NCBI GenBank assembly: GCA_009377755.1
Contig: WHTM01000048.1
Location: 1 to 36,713, forward strand
DNA: 36,713 bases
Source: Hyphomicrobiales bacterium
GTDB taxonomy: Bacteria; Pseudomonadota; Alphaproteobacteria; Rhizobiales; Xanthobacteraceae
Reading direction: 5' to 3'
The notes beneath the pieces were generated by a model. That model did no database searches, had not been told where the DNA came from, and was given only the letters and a program-made list of their open reading frames with translations. Positions 23,914 to 31,112 of the stretch are shown here, piece after piece. Each line of letters starts with the position of its first letter. Positions within the stretch are counted from its first letter, which is position 1. The translations under genes were made by a program, and so were the position numbers.

Positions 23914-23952
23914 TCCCGAAACGTGGAAAGCGGATTTCGGAAAGATCATGCT
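23907..23952. repeat. Palindromic repeat (REP-like) overlapping the PrpD stop codon
   Basis: AGCATGATC (23907-23915) pairs perfectly with GATCATGCT (23944-23952), and an inner CCGAAA/TTTCGG pair extends the stem. Similar 'GCATGATCC...GATCATGC' palindromes are common between genes in Bradyrhizobium-like genomes, from memory. It lies between convergent genes and may act as a bidirectional terminator. It supplies the stop codon of the MmgE/PrpD gene. Confidence 0.7.
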
Positions 23953-23977
23953 CCAACAAAGCGCTAGACCACGATAT

Positions 23978-25216
23978 TCAATCTGAACGGATCGCGGCCT
24001 GGCCTTCGTCCTCGAATACGATCCTGGCGTCGACCATCCGATCGATCTGATCGTTCGAGTAGCCGCCGACGGTGGCGAGCACCCGCCGCGTGTCCTGGCC
24101 GATGCGCCGGCCGGCGCGCGCAATGCGGCCGGGCGTCTCGCTGAGGTGCGGCACCGGTGCGGCGAGCGTGACCGTGCCGAGATCGTCATCGGGCGCCGGA
24201 ACGAGCATGCCGCGCGCGCGATAGTGCGGATCGGCGAAGATGTCGGCGATACTGAAGATGCGGGTGGCCGGAACGCCGACCGCCGCGAGTGCCTGTTCGA
24301 TCGCGACCAGCGAATGCGCGGTCGTCCACCGGGCGACGATCTCGTCCACGTCGTCCGGCCGCTCGTTGCGGGCCTCCGCCGTCGCGAAGCGCGGATCTTG
24401 CGCCAGCGCCGGCTGTCCGATGGCGTTGCAGAGCCGCTTGAACATCGAGTCGCTGAACGCCGCGACGTGGATGAACTGCTGGTCCTGCGTTGCGTAGAGA
24501 TTGTTCGGCGTCGAGCCGGGCAACCGCGAGCCGGCGCGCTCGACAACGATCCCGAGCTTCTCGTAGACCGGCACGTAAGGGTCCATGAAGCTGAAGGCGC
24601 ATTCGGACAAGGCAGCGTCGACCGACTGGCCGCGGCCGGTGAACTGCCGATTGAGCAGCGCGATCACCGCTCCGAAGGCGCCGTAGAGGCCGGTGATGTA
24701 GTCGGTCAGCGCCGTCGCCATGCGCGCCGGCGGCTGGTCCGGATCGCCGTTGACCGAGCGCAGGCCGCTGATGGCTTCGCCGATCACCCCGTAGCCGGGC
24801 CGCTGGCTATAGGGACCGGTCTGGCCGAAGCCGCTGATGCGCACCAGCACAAGCCCCGGATTGAGCGCGCTCAGCGTGTCATAGCCGAGGCCCCAGCCTT
24901 CCAGCGTGCCGGGGCGGAAATTCTCGATGAGCACGTCGCAATTCGCCGCCAGCGCCTTGACCACGTCCGGCGCCTCGGGCTTGCGCAGGTCGATGGCGAC
25001 GGTGTCCTTGTTGCGGAACATGCTTGCCGCATAGAGTGACTTGCCGTGAAATTTCTGTCCGATGCTGCGCAGCGTGTCGCCGGAGGGGTCTTCGACCTTG
25101 ATCACCTGCGCGCCGAAGTCGGCGAGTAGCCGGCCGCAGAACGGTCCCGCGATGGTTGAGCCGAGTTCCAGGACGCGGAATCGCGACAGCGGCGGCAAGG
25201 ATGCAGTGTCCGTCAC
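23978..25216 (-). CDS. Family III CoA-transferase (CaiB/Frc type)
   Basis: A 412-residue CoA-transferase with catalytic Asp at about 172 (ATALTDYITGLYGA). It shows ELGSTIAGPFCGRLLADFG near residue 17, a FRNK motif near 67 and RISGFGQTGPYSQRPGYG near 126. No racemase GHD motif is present. It is the closest relative in the window of the truncated gene at 108-566. GTG 25216 is preferred because GGGAG lies eight bases upstream; GTG 25225 would abut that site. It is the third gene of a minus-strand unit after the amidohydrolase-fold protein and the broken YeiH-type gene. Substrate unknown. Confidence 0.87.
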   Translation of the reverse strand: MTDTASLPPLSRFRVLELGSTIAGPFCGRLLADFGAQVIKVEDPSGDTLRSIGQKFHGKSLYAASMFRNKDTVAIDLRKPEAPDVVKALAANCDVLIENFRPGTLEGWGLGYDTLSALNPGLVLVRISGFGQTGPYSQRPGYGVIGEAISGLRSVNGDPDQPPARMATALTDYITGLYGAFGAVIALLNRQFTGRGQSVDAALSECAFSFMDPYVPVYEKLGIVVERAGSRLPGSTPNNLYATQDQQFIHVAAFSDSMFKRLCNAIGQPALAQDPRFATAEARNERPDDVDEIVARWTTAHSLVAIEQALAAVGVPATRIFSIADIFADPHYRARGMLVPAPDDDLGTVTLAAPVPHLSETPGRIARAGRRIGQDTRRVLATVGGYSNDQIDRMVDARIVFEDEGQAAIRSD

Positions 25217-25261
25217 GTTTCCCACTCCCTCTCGGCACGGGTTTAGCGGTGCGCCGGCCCG

Positions 25262-26258
25262 TCAGAGCCAGCCAAGCGCCCGCGCGGCGGCGACGCAAGC
25301 CAGGGCAAAGCTCGCGATGAACACCCAGGCGCCGGCGCCGACCACCAGCGGCTTGTAGCCCCGCGCGGTGACCGATTGCAGATGCGTCGACAGCCCGAGC
25401 GCCGCCAGCGCAATCGTAAACAACACTCCCGTGGTCGTCCCGGCGATGTGGCGCGCATCGGGCGACACGGGGACGATGCTGCCCAGCACGACGAAGGCGA
25501 TGACGCCGACCACGAACCACGGCAGCAGCGGCACCGGCGGCGCATCCGTCGGCAGGTGCCGCGAGCGTCCAAAGCCGATGATGATGATGAGCGGCGCCAG
25601 CATCAGCACGCGCGCGAGCTTGACGATGGTCGCGAAGTGGGCCGCCTTGGGGCTGCCTTGGAAGGCGGCGGCGACCACCTCGCCACCTCGTGGATCGAGG
25701 CGCCGGCCCAGAACCCGTAGAGGCCTGTGGCAGATCGAGCGCCCGCATGGCGATGGGGTAGAGAATGATGGACAGGGTGCCGAACACGGTGATGCTGCCA
25801 AGCGCATAGGCCACGTCGCCGTCGCGGGCGCGGGTCACGGTGTTGGTCGCCACGATCGCGGAAGCCCCGCACACGGCAGTGCCGGCGGCGATCAATTCGG
25901 CCAGCTCGGCATCGACTCCGAGCCGCCTGCCCAGCCATTTGGTGAAGACGAAGGTCGCCGACAGCGCCGCCGCGCGGATCACGATTGCCGCGGCGCCGAC
26001 CTGAAGCAGCTCGGCGACGGTGATCTGCGGCCCGAGCAGCACGATCGAGATGCGCAGCAGCAAGCGCGAGGCAAAGGCGAGTCCCGGCCGCGCCAACGGA
26101 TGCGTTCCGAACACCGACGACAGGATCATGCCGAGCGCCACGGCGAGCACGATCGGATTGATCAGCGAGAGATAAGGGACCTGTTTGGCGAGCAGGGCGG
26201 TCCCGGCGACGAGGCAGGCGAGCGCCAGCCCCGGCAGCAGCGCCGGCACGGCCTTCAT
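25262..26258 (-). pseudogene. YeiH-type putative sulfate exporter, two frameshifts
   Basis: Pieces in three frames rebuild one polytopic protein of the YeiH/UPF0324 (putative sulfate exporter) family. Frame one (26258 to about 25732) encodes the N-terminal membrane part, with LLRISIVLLGPQITVAEL and GTAVCGASAIVATNTV. A short middle piece in a second frame (about 25730-25684) gives TGLYGFWAGASIHEVA, a family signature. A third frame (about 25680-25262) gives EVVAAAFQGSPKAAHFATIVKLARVLMLAP to the stop. One missing G at about 25731 and one at about 25682 would restore a single frame of about 332 residues. Either the gene is decaying or the assembly has two indel errors. Its position downstream of the amidohydrolase-fold gene suggests export of an inorganic or sulfonate-derived anion, but this is weak. 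Confidence 0.8.
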
Positions 26259-26323
26259 GCGCTGGCGGACCGTGGCCGGAGCTTGCGGGGGGCGCCGACG
26301 TTGCGTTCATCGATCGCCGGCGA

Positions 26324-27163
26324 TCAGCTCATGCCGAGCAGGTTCATCGCGTTCCGATAGCCCACCTTCTCCATCGACTCGGGCCGGATCGGCAGCTTGG
26401 AGAACCATTCGGCGTAGTCCTTGACCGGGCAGAACGGGAACGAGCTGGCATAGAGGAAACGGTCGGCGAGGAAGCCGTCGGCCGCCTTCACGTAATCGTC
26501 CATGCCCGGCATGTTGGGCAGGTACATGTCCGGCGAGACGTAGAGATTGCTGCGGCGGAAGGCGACGTGGAGGATTTCCGTCACCCAGGGCCAGTTGCCA
26601 TGCGAGCAGACGACCTTGAGCGTGGGAAAGTCCGCCAGCACGCGGTCGAGCAGCGCGGGATGGGTATAGTTGAGATCGGGCCCGGCATTGCCGCCGGTCA
26701 TGATGATCACCGGAACCTTGCGATCCTCGCAATGGGCGTAGATCGGGTAGAGCCGGCGGTCGTCGGTGAACATCGGCGTCGCGCAGGCGCCGGGCTCGAT
26801 GTTGATCGCCTTGAAGCCGGCCTTGATGGCGTCGTCGATCTGCTGCACCGCACGCTTGCGCTCGGTGACGTCCACGGAGGCCGCGCCGACGAACCTATCC
26901 GGGTGCATGCCGACGAATTCCGCCACCTCGCCATTGTCGATCGAGCCGAGCGCGCCGGAATTGCGGCCCACCACCAGCGCCCTCTCGACGTTGCTGGCCT
27001 TCATCTCGGCGATCATGGCATCGACCGATTGCGTCTCGGCGGCCTGGGAAGGCTCGAACTTGAGGTTGCGGGTGAAGCCGTTTCGCCGCGCCGGCTGGGA
27101 ATACATCACCATGGAGAGAAAGCCCTTGAAAGGCGGCCGCACTCGAAAATCGAAGAAACGCAT
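26324..27163 (-). CDS. Amidohydrolase-fold protein lacking the metal ligands
   Basis: A 279-residue TIM-barrel protein of the amidohydrolase 2 (ACMSD-like) family, seen in GFKAINIEPGACATPMFTDDRRLYPIYAHCEDRKVPVIIMTGG and FPTLKVVCSHGNWPW. The ligands expected for the active-site metal are replaced: the N-terminal D-x-H-x-H is D5-F-R7-V-R9, the barrel His before TG is Met155, and the terminal GSD-x-P Asp is Ser (ASSFPF, about 239-244). Only His188 (CSHGN) remains. It may be a metal-independent lyase/hydrolase or a non-catalytic relative. ATG 27163 has GGAGA seven bases upstream, and a consensus -24/-12 promoter starts transcription about 61 bases before it. It is the first gene of the unit 27163-23978. 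Confidence 0.85.
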   Translation of the reverse strand: MRFFDFRVRPPFKGFLSMVMYSQPARRNGFTRNLKFEPSQAAETQSVDAMIAEMKASNVERALVVGRNSGALGSIDNGEVAEFVGMHPDRFVGAASVDVTERKRAVQQIDDAIKAGFKAINIEPGACATPMFTDDRRLYPIYAHCEDRKVPVIIMTGGNAGPDLNYTHPALLDRVLADFPTLKVVCSHGNWPWVTEILHVAFRRSNLYVSPDMYLPNMPGMDDYVKAADGFLADRFLYASSFPFCPVKDYAEWFSKLPIRPESMEKVGYRNAMNLLGMS

Positions 27164-27234
27164 TTTCTGTCTCCGCTGTCCCGGCGTCGGCGGATGGAGT
27201 GAGAGCTCACACCGCGACTATGCAGCCAACGCAT

Positions 27235-27250
27235 AGCAATACCCGTGCCA
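27235..27250 (-). promoter_or_regulatory. sigma54 (-24/-12) promoter for the amidohydrolase-fold unit
   Basis: On the minus strand the motif is TGGCACGGGTATTGCT, a full match to TGGCACG-N4-TTGCW with GG-N10-GC spacing. The predicted start is near 27224. Its -24 element is only about 30 bases from the divergent promoter at 27278. Confidence 0.85.
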
Positions 27251-27277
27251 GAGTTGCGCGGAACCGCAAGCGCCGCT

Positions 27278-27293
27278 TGGCACCGTTTCTGCT
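27278..27293 (+). promoter_or_regulatory. sigma54 (-24/-12) promoter for the PRISE reductase
   Basis: TGGCACCGTTTCTGCT has exact GG-N10-GC spacing with two departures from TGGCACG-N4-TTGCW (C for G after CAC, C for T before TGC). The predicted start is near 27304, 26 bases before ATG 27330. Confidence 0.78.
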
Positions 27294-27329
27294 TCGGAAA
27301 GCGAAATCGAGAAAACAGGCGAGGAAACG

Positions 27330-28400
27330 ATGGCAGGGAAAACGGCGCTGGTGACCGGTATCACCGGGGTGGTCGGATATCGCATTGCAGCGCATCTTGC
27401 TTCTCTCGGCGGATGGCGCGTTATCGGCGTATCCCGCCGCGTTCCGGCCGAGTCGCGGCGCGTCGTCGGCGTGGACTATGTCCCGCTCGACCTCACCGAT
27501 CCTGCTGCATGTGCGAAGACGATCGGCGGGCTGAGCGGCGTCACGCATTTCTTCAATGCCGCACGCTTCGAGCACACGACGACGCAGCCCGAGCCGATCG
27601 ACATCAACACGCGGATGTTCGTCGACGTGCTCGATGCGCTGGAAGCTGGCGGCCACCCGTTGCGGCACGTTCATCTCGTGCAGGGCACCAAATATTACGG
27701 TTCCACCGCCGGCCGCTTTCCGACGCCGGCGCGCGAGAACGATCCGCGCTCGCTGCACGACACGTTCTATTTCACGCAGGAGGACATCGCCATCGAGCGG
27801 GCGAAGACGCGCGCCTGGACCTGGAGCGCGAGCCGGCCGCACGGCATCTGCGATCCCGCGCCCGACATCGTGCGCAGCATGGCGCGGTTGATCGGCGTCT
27901 ACGCGGCCATCTGCAAGGAGCTCGACCGGCCGCTGTGCTTTCCGGGAACGCCGGAGAACTATCGCGCCGTCTACCAATGCACCGATTCAAGTCTGCTCGC
28001 CAAGGCGATCGTGTGGATGTCGACCGACCCGTCATGCGGCAACCAGGCCTTCAACGTCACCAACGGCGAATATTTCCGCTGGGAGAACCTGTGGCCGCGC
28101 ATCGCCGACTATCTCGGCATGCGCTGCGGGCCGGTGGTGACGCTCAAGCTGGCCAACGCCATGGCGGACAAGGCAGACGTGTGGAATCGCATCGTCGCCC
28201 GGCACGGCTTGCGCGATATTCCCTACGCGGACGCTGCGATCTGGACCTACGGCGATTTTCTCTTCACGCCGGCCTGGGACATGATGTCGAGCACGACCAA
28301 GCTGCGCCAGTTCGGCTTTCCTGACGTGATCGACACCGAGGCGATGTTCTTCAAGCTGTTCGATGCCTTGCGGCGCGAGCGTGTCATTCCGGCGGCTTGA
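27330..28400 (+). CDS. PRISE-family (progesterone 5-beta-reductase/iridoid synthase-like) enone reductase
   Basis: A 356-residue atypical SDR. The cofactor motif is TGITGVVG (9-16). The family's catalytic Lys and Tyr appear to be K121 in VQGTKYYG and Y147 in DTFYFTQED, matching the GRKHY and NFYY motifs of plant progesterone 5-beta-reductase. SASRPHGICDP and RLIGVYAAICKELDRPLCFPG follow the same pattern (VHRPGNIFGF; CVYAAICK). Relatives use NADPH to reduce the C=C bond of 1,4-enones. This makes a cyclic enone or an oxo-enal a plausible substrate. ATG 27330 has GAGGAAACG directly upstream. The gene ends inside the convergent gene (17-base overlap, 28384-28400). A truncated paralogue lies at 33440. 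Confidence 0.8.
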   Translation: MAGKTALVTGITGVVGYRIAAHLASLGGWRVIGVSRRVPAESRRVVGVDYVPLDLTDPAACAKTIGGLSGVTHFFNAARFEHTTTQPEPIDINTRMFVDVLDALEAGGHPLRHVHLVQGTKYYGSTAGRFPTPARENDPRSLHDTFYFTQEDIAIERAKTRAWTWSASRPHGICDPAPDIVRSMARLIGVYAAICKELDRPLCFPGTPENYRAVYQCTDSSLLAKAIVWMSTDPSCGNQAFNVTNGEYFRWENLWPRIADYLGMRCGPVVTLKLANAMADKADVWNRIVARHGLRDIPYADAAIWTYGDFLFTPAWDMMSSTTKLRQFGFPDVIDTEAMFFKLFDALRRERVIPAA

Positions 28401-29077
28401 GGTTCTGCTGCGCGGCGAGGCTGAACAGCATGCGGTAGCGGCCGCGCACCAGCGTCTCGCCGGCGCCGTCCGCCGCCAGCCCCGACGCCGCCAGCCGTCC
28501 ATGCCACGCCGCATCGAGCGCAGCCTCGTCGATCGCCTCGACTATAAGCGTCCATGGCAGGACGAGGTCGTTCTGCCGCAAGTGTCCTTTGCGTGAATGC
28601 GCCAGCGCTTCCTCGTCGGCTTCCAATAGATGCGCGCCGGTGATGCCGGGTTGCGCCACCAGTTCGTCGGTCAACCGCGTGCCGGCTTCGCCGCGCAAGC
28701 CATCCGCGGCGCCGGCGCGGGCCGCGAATCCGATCAGCCCGAGCACGCCGCCTTCGCCCAAGCCGGTCGATGCGCGGACCGCCGAGACGGTGCGCGATGG
28801 CGACTCGAATCGGGGAACGAACTGCCGGCTGCGCGGATCGAAATCGCGCACCAGCTTCAGGTAGGCCTCCGACGCCAGCGCGCGCGTCGGTCGTCTCATA
28901 AAAGGCGAGGTATTTCGGGCCGTCGTCGATGGCGCGGAAGCGGCGGCCGCGATTGAAGCCGGGCAGGACGACGCGCTCCGGCATGTGCGCGCGGATGTAC
29001 CACTCGTTGAAGTCCTGGTCGTCCGCCGCGGGGAAACCGTGCGTGATGAGCAGGACGTGGGTTCCCAAGAAGGCCAT
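28384..29077 (-). pseudogene. Dimeric alpha-beta barrel protein, frameshifted
   Basis: Two frames join into one protein of about 231 residues. The first (29077 to about 28880) gives MAFLGTHVLLITHG, FNEWYIRAHMPERV, GFNRGRRFRAI and KYLAFYETTDAR. The second (about 28886 to 28384) continues ALASEAYLKLVRDF and runs to AAQQNLKPPE. The shift falls in the alternating GC run at 28878-28886; two more bases there would restore the frame, so either slippage or an assembly error is likely. The N-terminal half has the strand-helix-strand order of EthD-like dimeric barrels, and a second similar unit may follow (PWTLIVEAIDEAALDAAW). Function unknown. No sigma54 motif is visible upstream on this strand. The 3' end overlaps the PRISE gene by 17 bases. 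Confidence 0.72.
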
Positions 29078-29223
29078 GGCGCGGTTCCGGCTGGGTTGGA
29101 GGGGCTGGCGGACGTGTTCCAATGGGCACCCGCTGGTGTACGTCCGGCGGACAAGGTGACTGCGGCGCGGTCAGGAAAGAGGCTTTTGCATTCGGCGTTT
29201 CAGCGTCCTTTGCCGCGCGTGGG

Positions 29224-29239
29224 TGGTACGATCCTTGCA
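29224..29239 (+). promoter_or_regulatory. sigma54 (-24/-12) promoter for barrel protein-OYE
   Basis: TGGTACGATCCTTGCA differs from TGGCACG-N4-TTGCW at one position and has exact GG-N10-GC spacing. The predicted start is near 29250, giving a 58-base leader to GTG 29308. Confidence 0.78.
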
Positions 29240-29307
29240 AAATCGCGGCTGACAAAGCGCGGCTCGGCAGAGTCTTCGAAGCCGCGATGCTCTGGAGGAA
29301 ACACCAA

Positions 29308-29640
29308 GTGCCGCATCAAACGCGTTATATCTACATCGCCCAGCTCGCCATTCCGCAATCCCTCGAACAGCGCTTCACCGAGCTCTACGACAACGAGCAC
29401 GTGCCGCTGCTGATGGCGGTGCCCGGCGTGCATTCCTGCGCGCGTTTCAAGCTCGCCTGGTCCGACACCCAGGACATGCCCGAGTACCTTGCCATCTACG
29501 ACGTCGATGCACCGGACGTGCCAAAGTCGCCGGAATGGCGAAAGGCGTCCGCCGCCGGCCAGTGGCCGTCGGAGATCCGTCCGCACATGACGGTGCGGCG
29601 CCACGGCATGTTCGAGCGCTTGAAGACCGTGGAGTCGTAA
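29308..29640 (+). CDS. Small dimeric alpha-beta barrel protein (EthD-like)
   Basis: A 110-residue single-domain protein. The order of elements is YIYIAQLAIPQS, RFTELYDNEHVPLLMAVPGVHSCARFKL, then EYLAIYDVDAPDV and WRPHM-like end, as in EthD/DUF-type ferredoxin-fold dimers. Such proteins are often small cofactor-free isomerases, monooxygenases or binding proteins in catabolic clusters. GTG 29308 is chosen because GGAGG lies about nine bases upstream; ATG 29287 lacks a ribosome site. The OYE gene follows after 72 bases in the same unit. It is one of three proteins of this type in the window. Catalytic residues cannot be assigned. Confidence 0.75.
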   Translation: MPHQTRYIYIAQLAIPQSLEQRFTELYDNEHVPLLMAVPGVHSCARFKLAWSDTQDMPEYLAIYDVDAPDVPKSPEWRKASAAGQWPSEIRPHMTVRRHGMFERLKTVES

Positions 29641-29712
29641 GCGCAAGGCGCTCCGCCCGGACGCCCGGTTTGGGCGCGCGCTCTAAATATCTTTCCGAAC
29701 ACCGAGGTCGAT

Positions 29713-30822
29713 GTGAGCGAAGACGAACGACGAATTCTCAAGCGCGATCCGCATCCTCATCTGCTGCGGCCGATCCGCTTCCGCAGCATCGAGGCCGCGA
29801 ACCGCATCATGCTGTCGCCGATGTGTCAATACTGCGCGACCGACGGGATGCCCGACGATTGGCACATGGTGCATCTCGGCTCGCGCGCGGTCGGCGGGGT
29901 GGGGCTCGTGTTCACCGAGGCGGTGCACAGCGAGCCGCGCGGCCGCATCACCAAATATTGCCTCGGCCTCTGGAGCGAGGCGCAGCGCGACGTGTTCGCG
30001 CGCATCGCCAAGTTCGTCATGTCGCAGGGCAGCGTCCCCGGCATCCAGATCGGACACGCCGGCCGCAAAGCCTCGACGATGCGGCCGTGGGAGCGCTCCT
30101 TGCCGCTGCCGGTTGCAGAGGGCGGCTGGGAGGTCATCGGCCCGAGCGCGCTCGCCTTTGCAAAGGGCTTTCCGACGCCGACGGCCATGGATCAATCGAC
30201 CATCGACAGCGTGACCGAATCGATGGCCACCTCCACCCGCTACGCGCGCGAGGCGGGCTTCCAGGTGCTCGAGATTCACGCCGCGCACGGCTATCTGCTT
30301 CATCAGTTCTTGTCGCCTCTGAGCAACCAGCGTACCGACAAATACGGCGGCTCGTTCGATAACCGCGTCAGGCTGCTGATGGAGACGCTGGATGCCGTGC
30401 GCGCCGAATGGCCGGACGACCTGCCGTTGTTCGTGCGGCTCTCGGTCAGCGACCATGTCGACGGCGGGTGGGACCTCGCGCAGACCGTCGAGCTATGCCG
30501 GCGGCTGAAGGCGCGCAACGACGTGGACCTGATCGATTGCTCGAGCGGCGGCAACGATCCGCGCCAGTCGATCCGCATTCATCCGGGCTATCAGGTTCCC
30601 TATGCCGAGGCGGTCCGTCGCGAGTCCGGACTGCCGACGGCGGCGGTCGGCCTCATTCACAGCGCCGACATGGCCGAGCAGATCGTCGCCAACGGCCAGG
30701 CTGATCTGGTCGTTCTCGGTCGCACGCTGATGTCGGAGCCTTATTGGCCGCTGAACGCGGCGCGCACGCTGCGGGCCAACATCCGCTGGCCGACCCAATA
30801 CGAGCGCTCGAACATCTTCTGA
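29713..30822 (+). CDS. Old Yellow Enzyme-family NADH:flavin oxidoreductase (YqjM-like)
   Basis: A 369-residue FMN-dependent ene-reductase. The N-terminal segment SPMCQYCATDGMPDDWHMVHLGSRA carries the Cys38-x-Tyr40 pair typical of YqjM-like enzymes. HAGRKAS and the active-site His pair in EIHAAHGYLLHQFLSPLSNQRTDKYGG are intact. The FMN-phosphate region near the C-terminus reads AAVGLIHSADMAEQI and DLVVLGRTLMSEPYW. Enzymes of this class reduce activated C=C bonds of enals, enones or cyclic enones with NAD(P)H. With the PRISE and MDR proteins this is the third probable enone reductase in the cluster. GTG 29713 has GAGG a few bases upstream; ATG 29711 is out of frame. Confidence 0.92.
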   Translation: MSEDERRILKRDPHPHLLRPIRFRSIEAANRIMLSPMCQYCATDGMPDDWHMVHLGSRAVGGVGLVFTEAVHSEPRGRITKYCLGLWSEAQRDVFARIAKFVMSQGSVPGIQIGHAGRKASTMRPWERSLPLPVAEGGWEVIGPSALAFAKGFPTPTAMDQSTIDSVTESMATSTRYAREAGFQVLEIHAAHGYLLHQFLSPLSNQRTDKYGGSFDNRVRLLMETLDAVRAEWPDDLPLFVRLSVSDHVDGGWDLAQTVELCRRLKARNDVDLIDCSSGGNDPRQSIRIHPGYQVPYAEAVRRESGLPTAAVGLIHSADMAEQIVANGQADLVVLGRTLMSEPYWPLNAARTLRANIRWPTQYERSNIF

Positions 30823-30966
30823 GCGGGACCGGTTTTTGCTGTGCTGCAACAAGAAAGGCGGCCGGATGTCCATCGGGTGAACAGCTTTCGCGTCGCTGTG
30901 TCGCCTCGGACAACAGAATGGGCCTGCCGCCGGCGCAATCGTGGCGCTGGCGGCTTGGATTTGCAG

Positions 30967-30982
30967 CGGCATGGAAATTGCG
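30967..30982 (+). promoter_or_regulatory. Candidate sigma54 promoter (distal) for TctC-1
   Basis: CGGCATGGAAATTGCG has GG-N10-GC spacing and keeps CATG and TTGC, but lacks the leading T and ends in G. The predicted start near 30993 would leave a 120-base leader. It lies in the 290-base gene-free stretch 30823-31112. Confidence 0.4.
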
Positions 30983-31026
30983 AACCGGAGTCAAGGTCCG
31001 CGGCGACGTTGGTTGCGCCGGCGCTT

Positions 31027-31042
31027 TGGCACTCGGAAGGCA
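31027..31042 (+). promoter_or_regulatory. Candidate sigma54 promoter (proximal) for TctC-1
   Basis: TGGCACTCGGAAGGCA has a perfect -24 half (TGGCAC) and GG-N10-GC spacing, but the -12 half is AGGC instead of TTGC. The predicted start near 31053 would give a 60-base leader, like the other units of the window. Confidence 0.45.
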
Positions 31043-31112
31043 GGGCGCGGACCAGGTCCATGAAGAGGCGCGACCGTTGCAACAACGACCTAAAATCAAG
31101 TGGAGGAAACCA

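Noticed and set aside
29078-29223. Search for a sigma54 promoter reading left into the frameshifted barrel gene
   Set aside because: No TGCCA-type -24 element on this strand was found; the only GC-N10-CC match lacked both conserved halves.
30953-30970. Other GG-N10-GC spacings, such as TTGGATTTGCAGCGGC upstream of TctC-1
   Set aside because: Such spacing arises often by chance in GC-rich DNA; without TGGCA and TTGC halves it was not counted as a sigma54 promoter.
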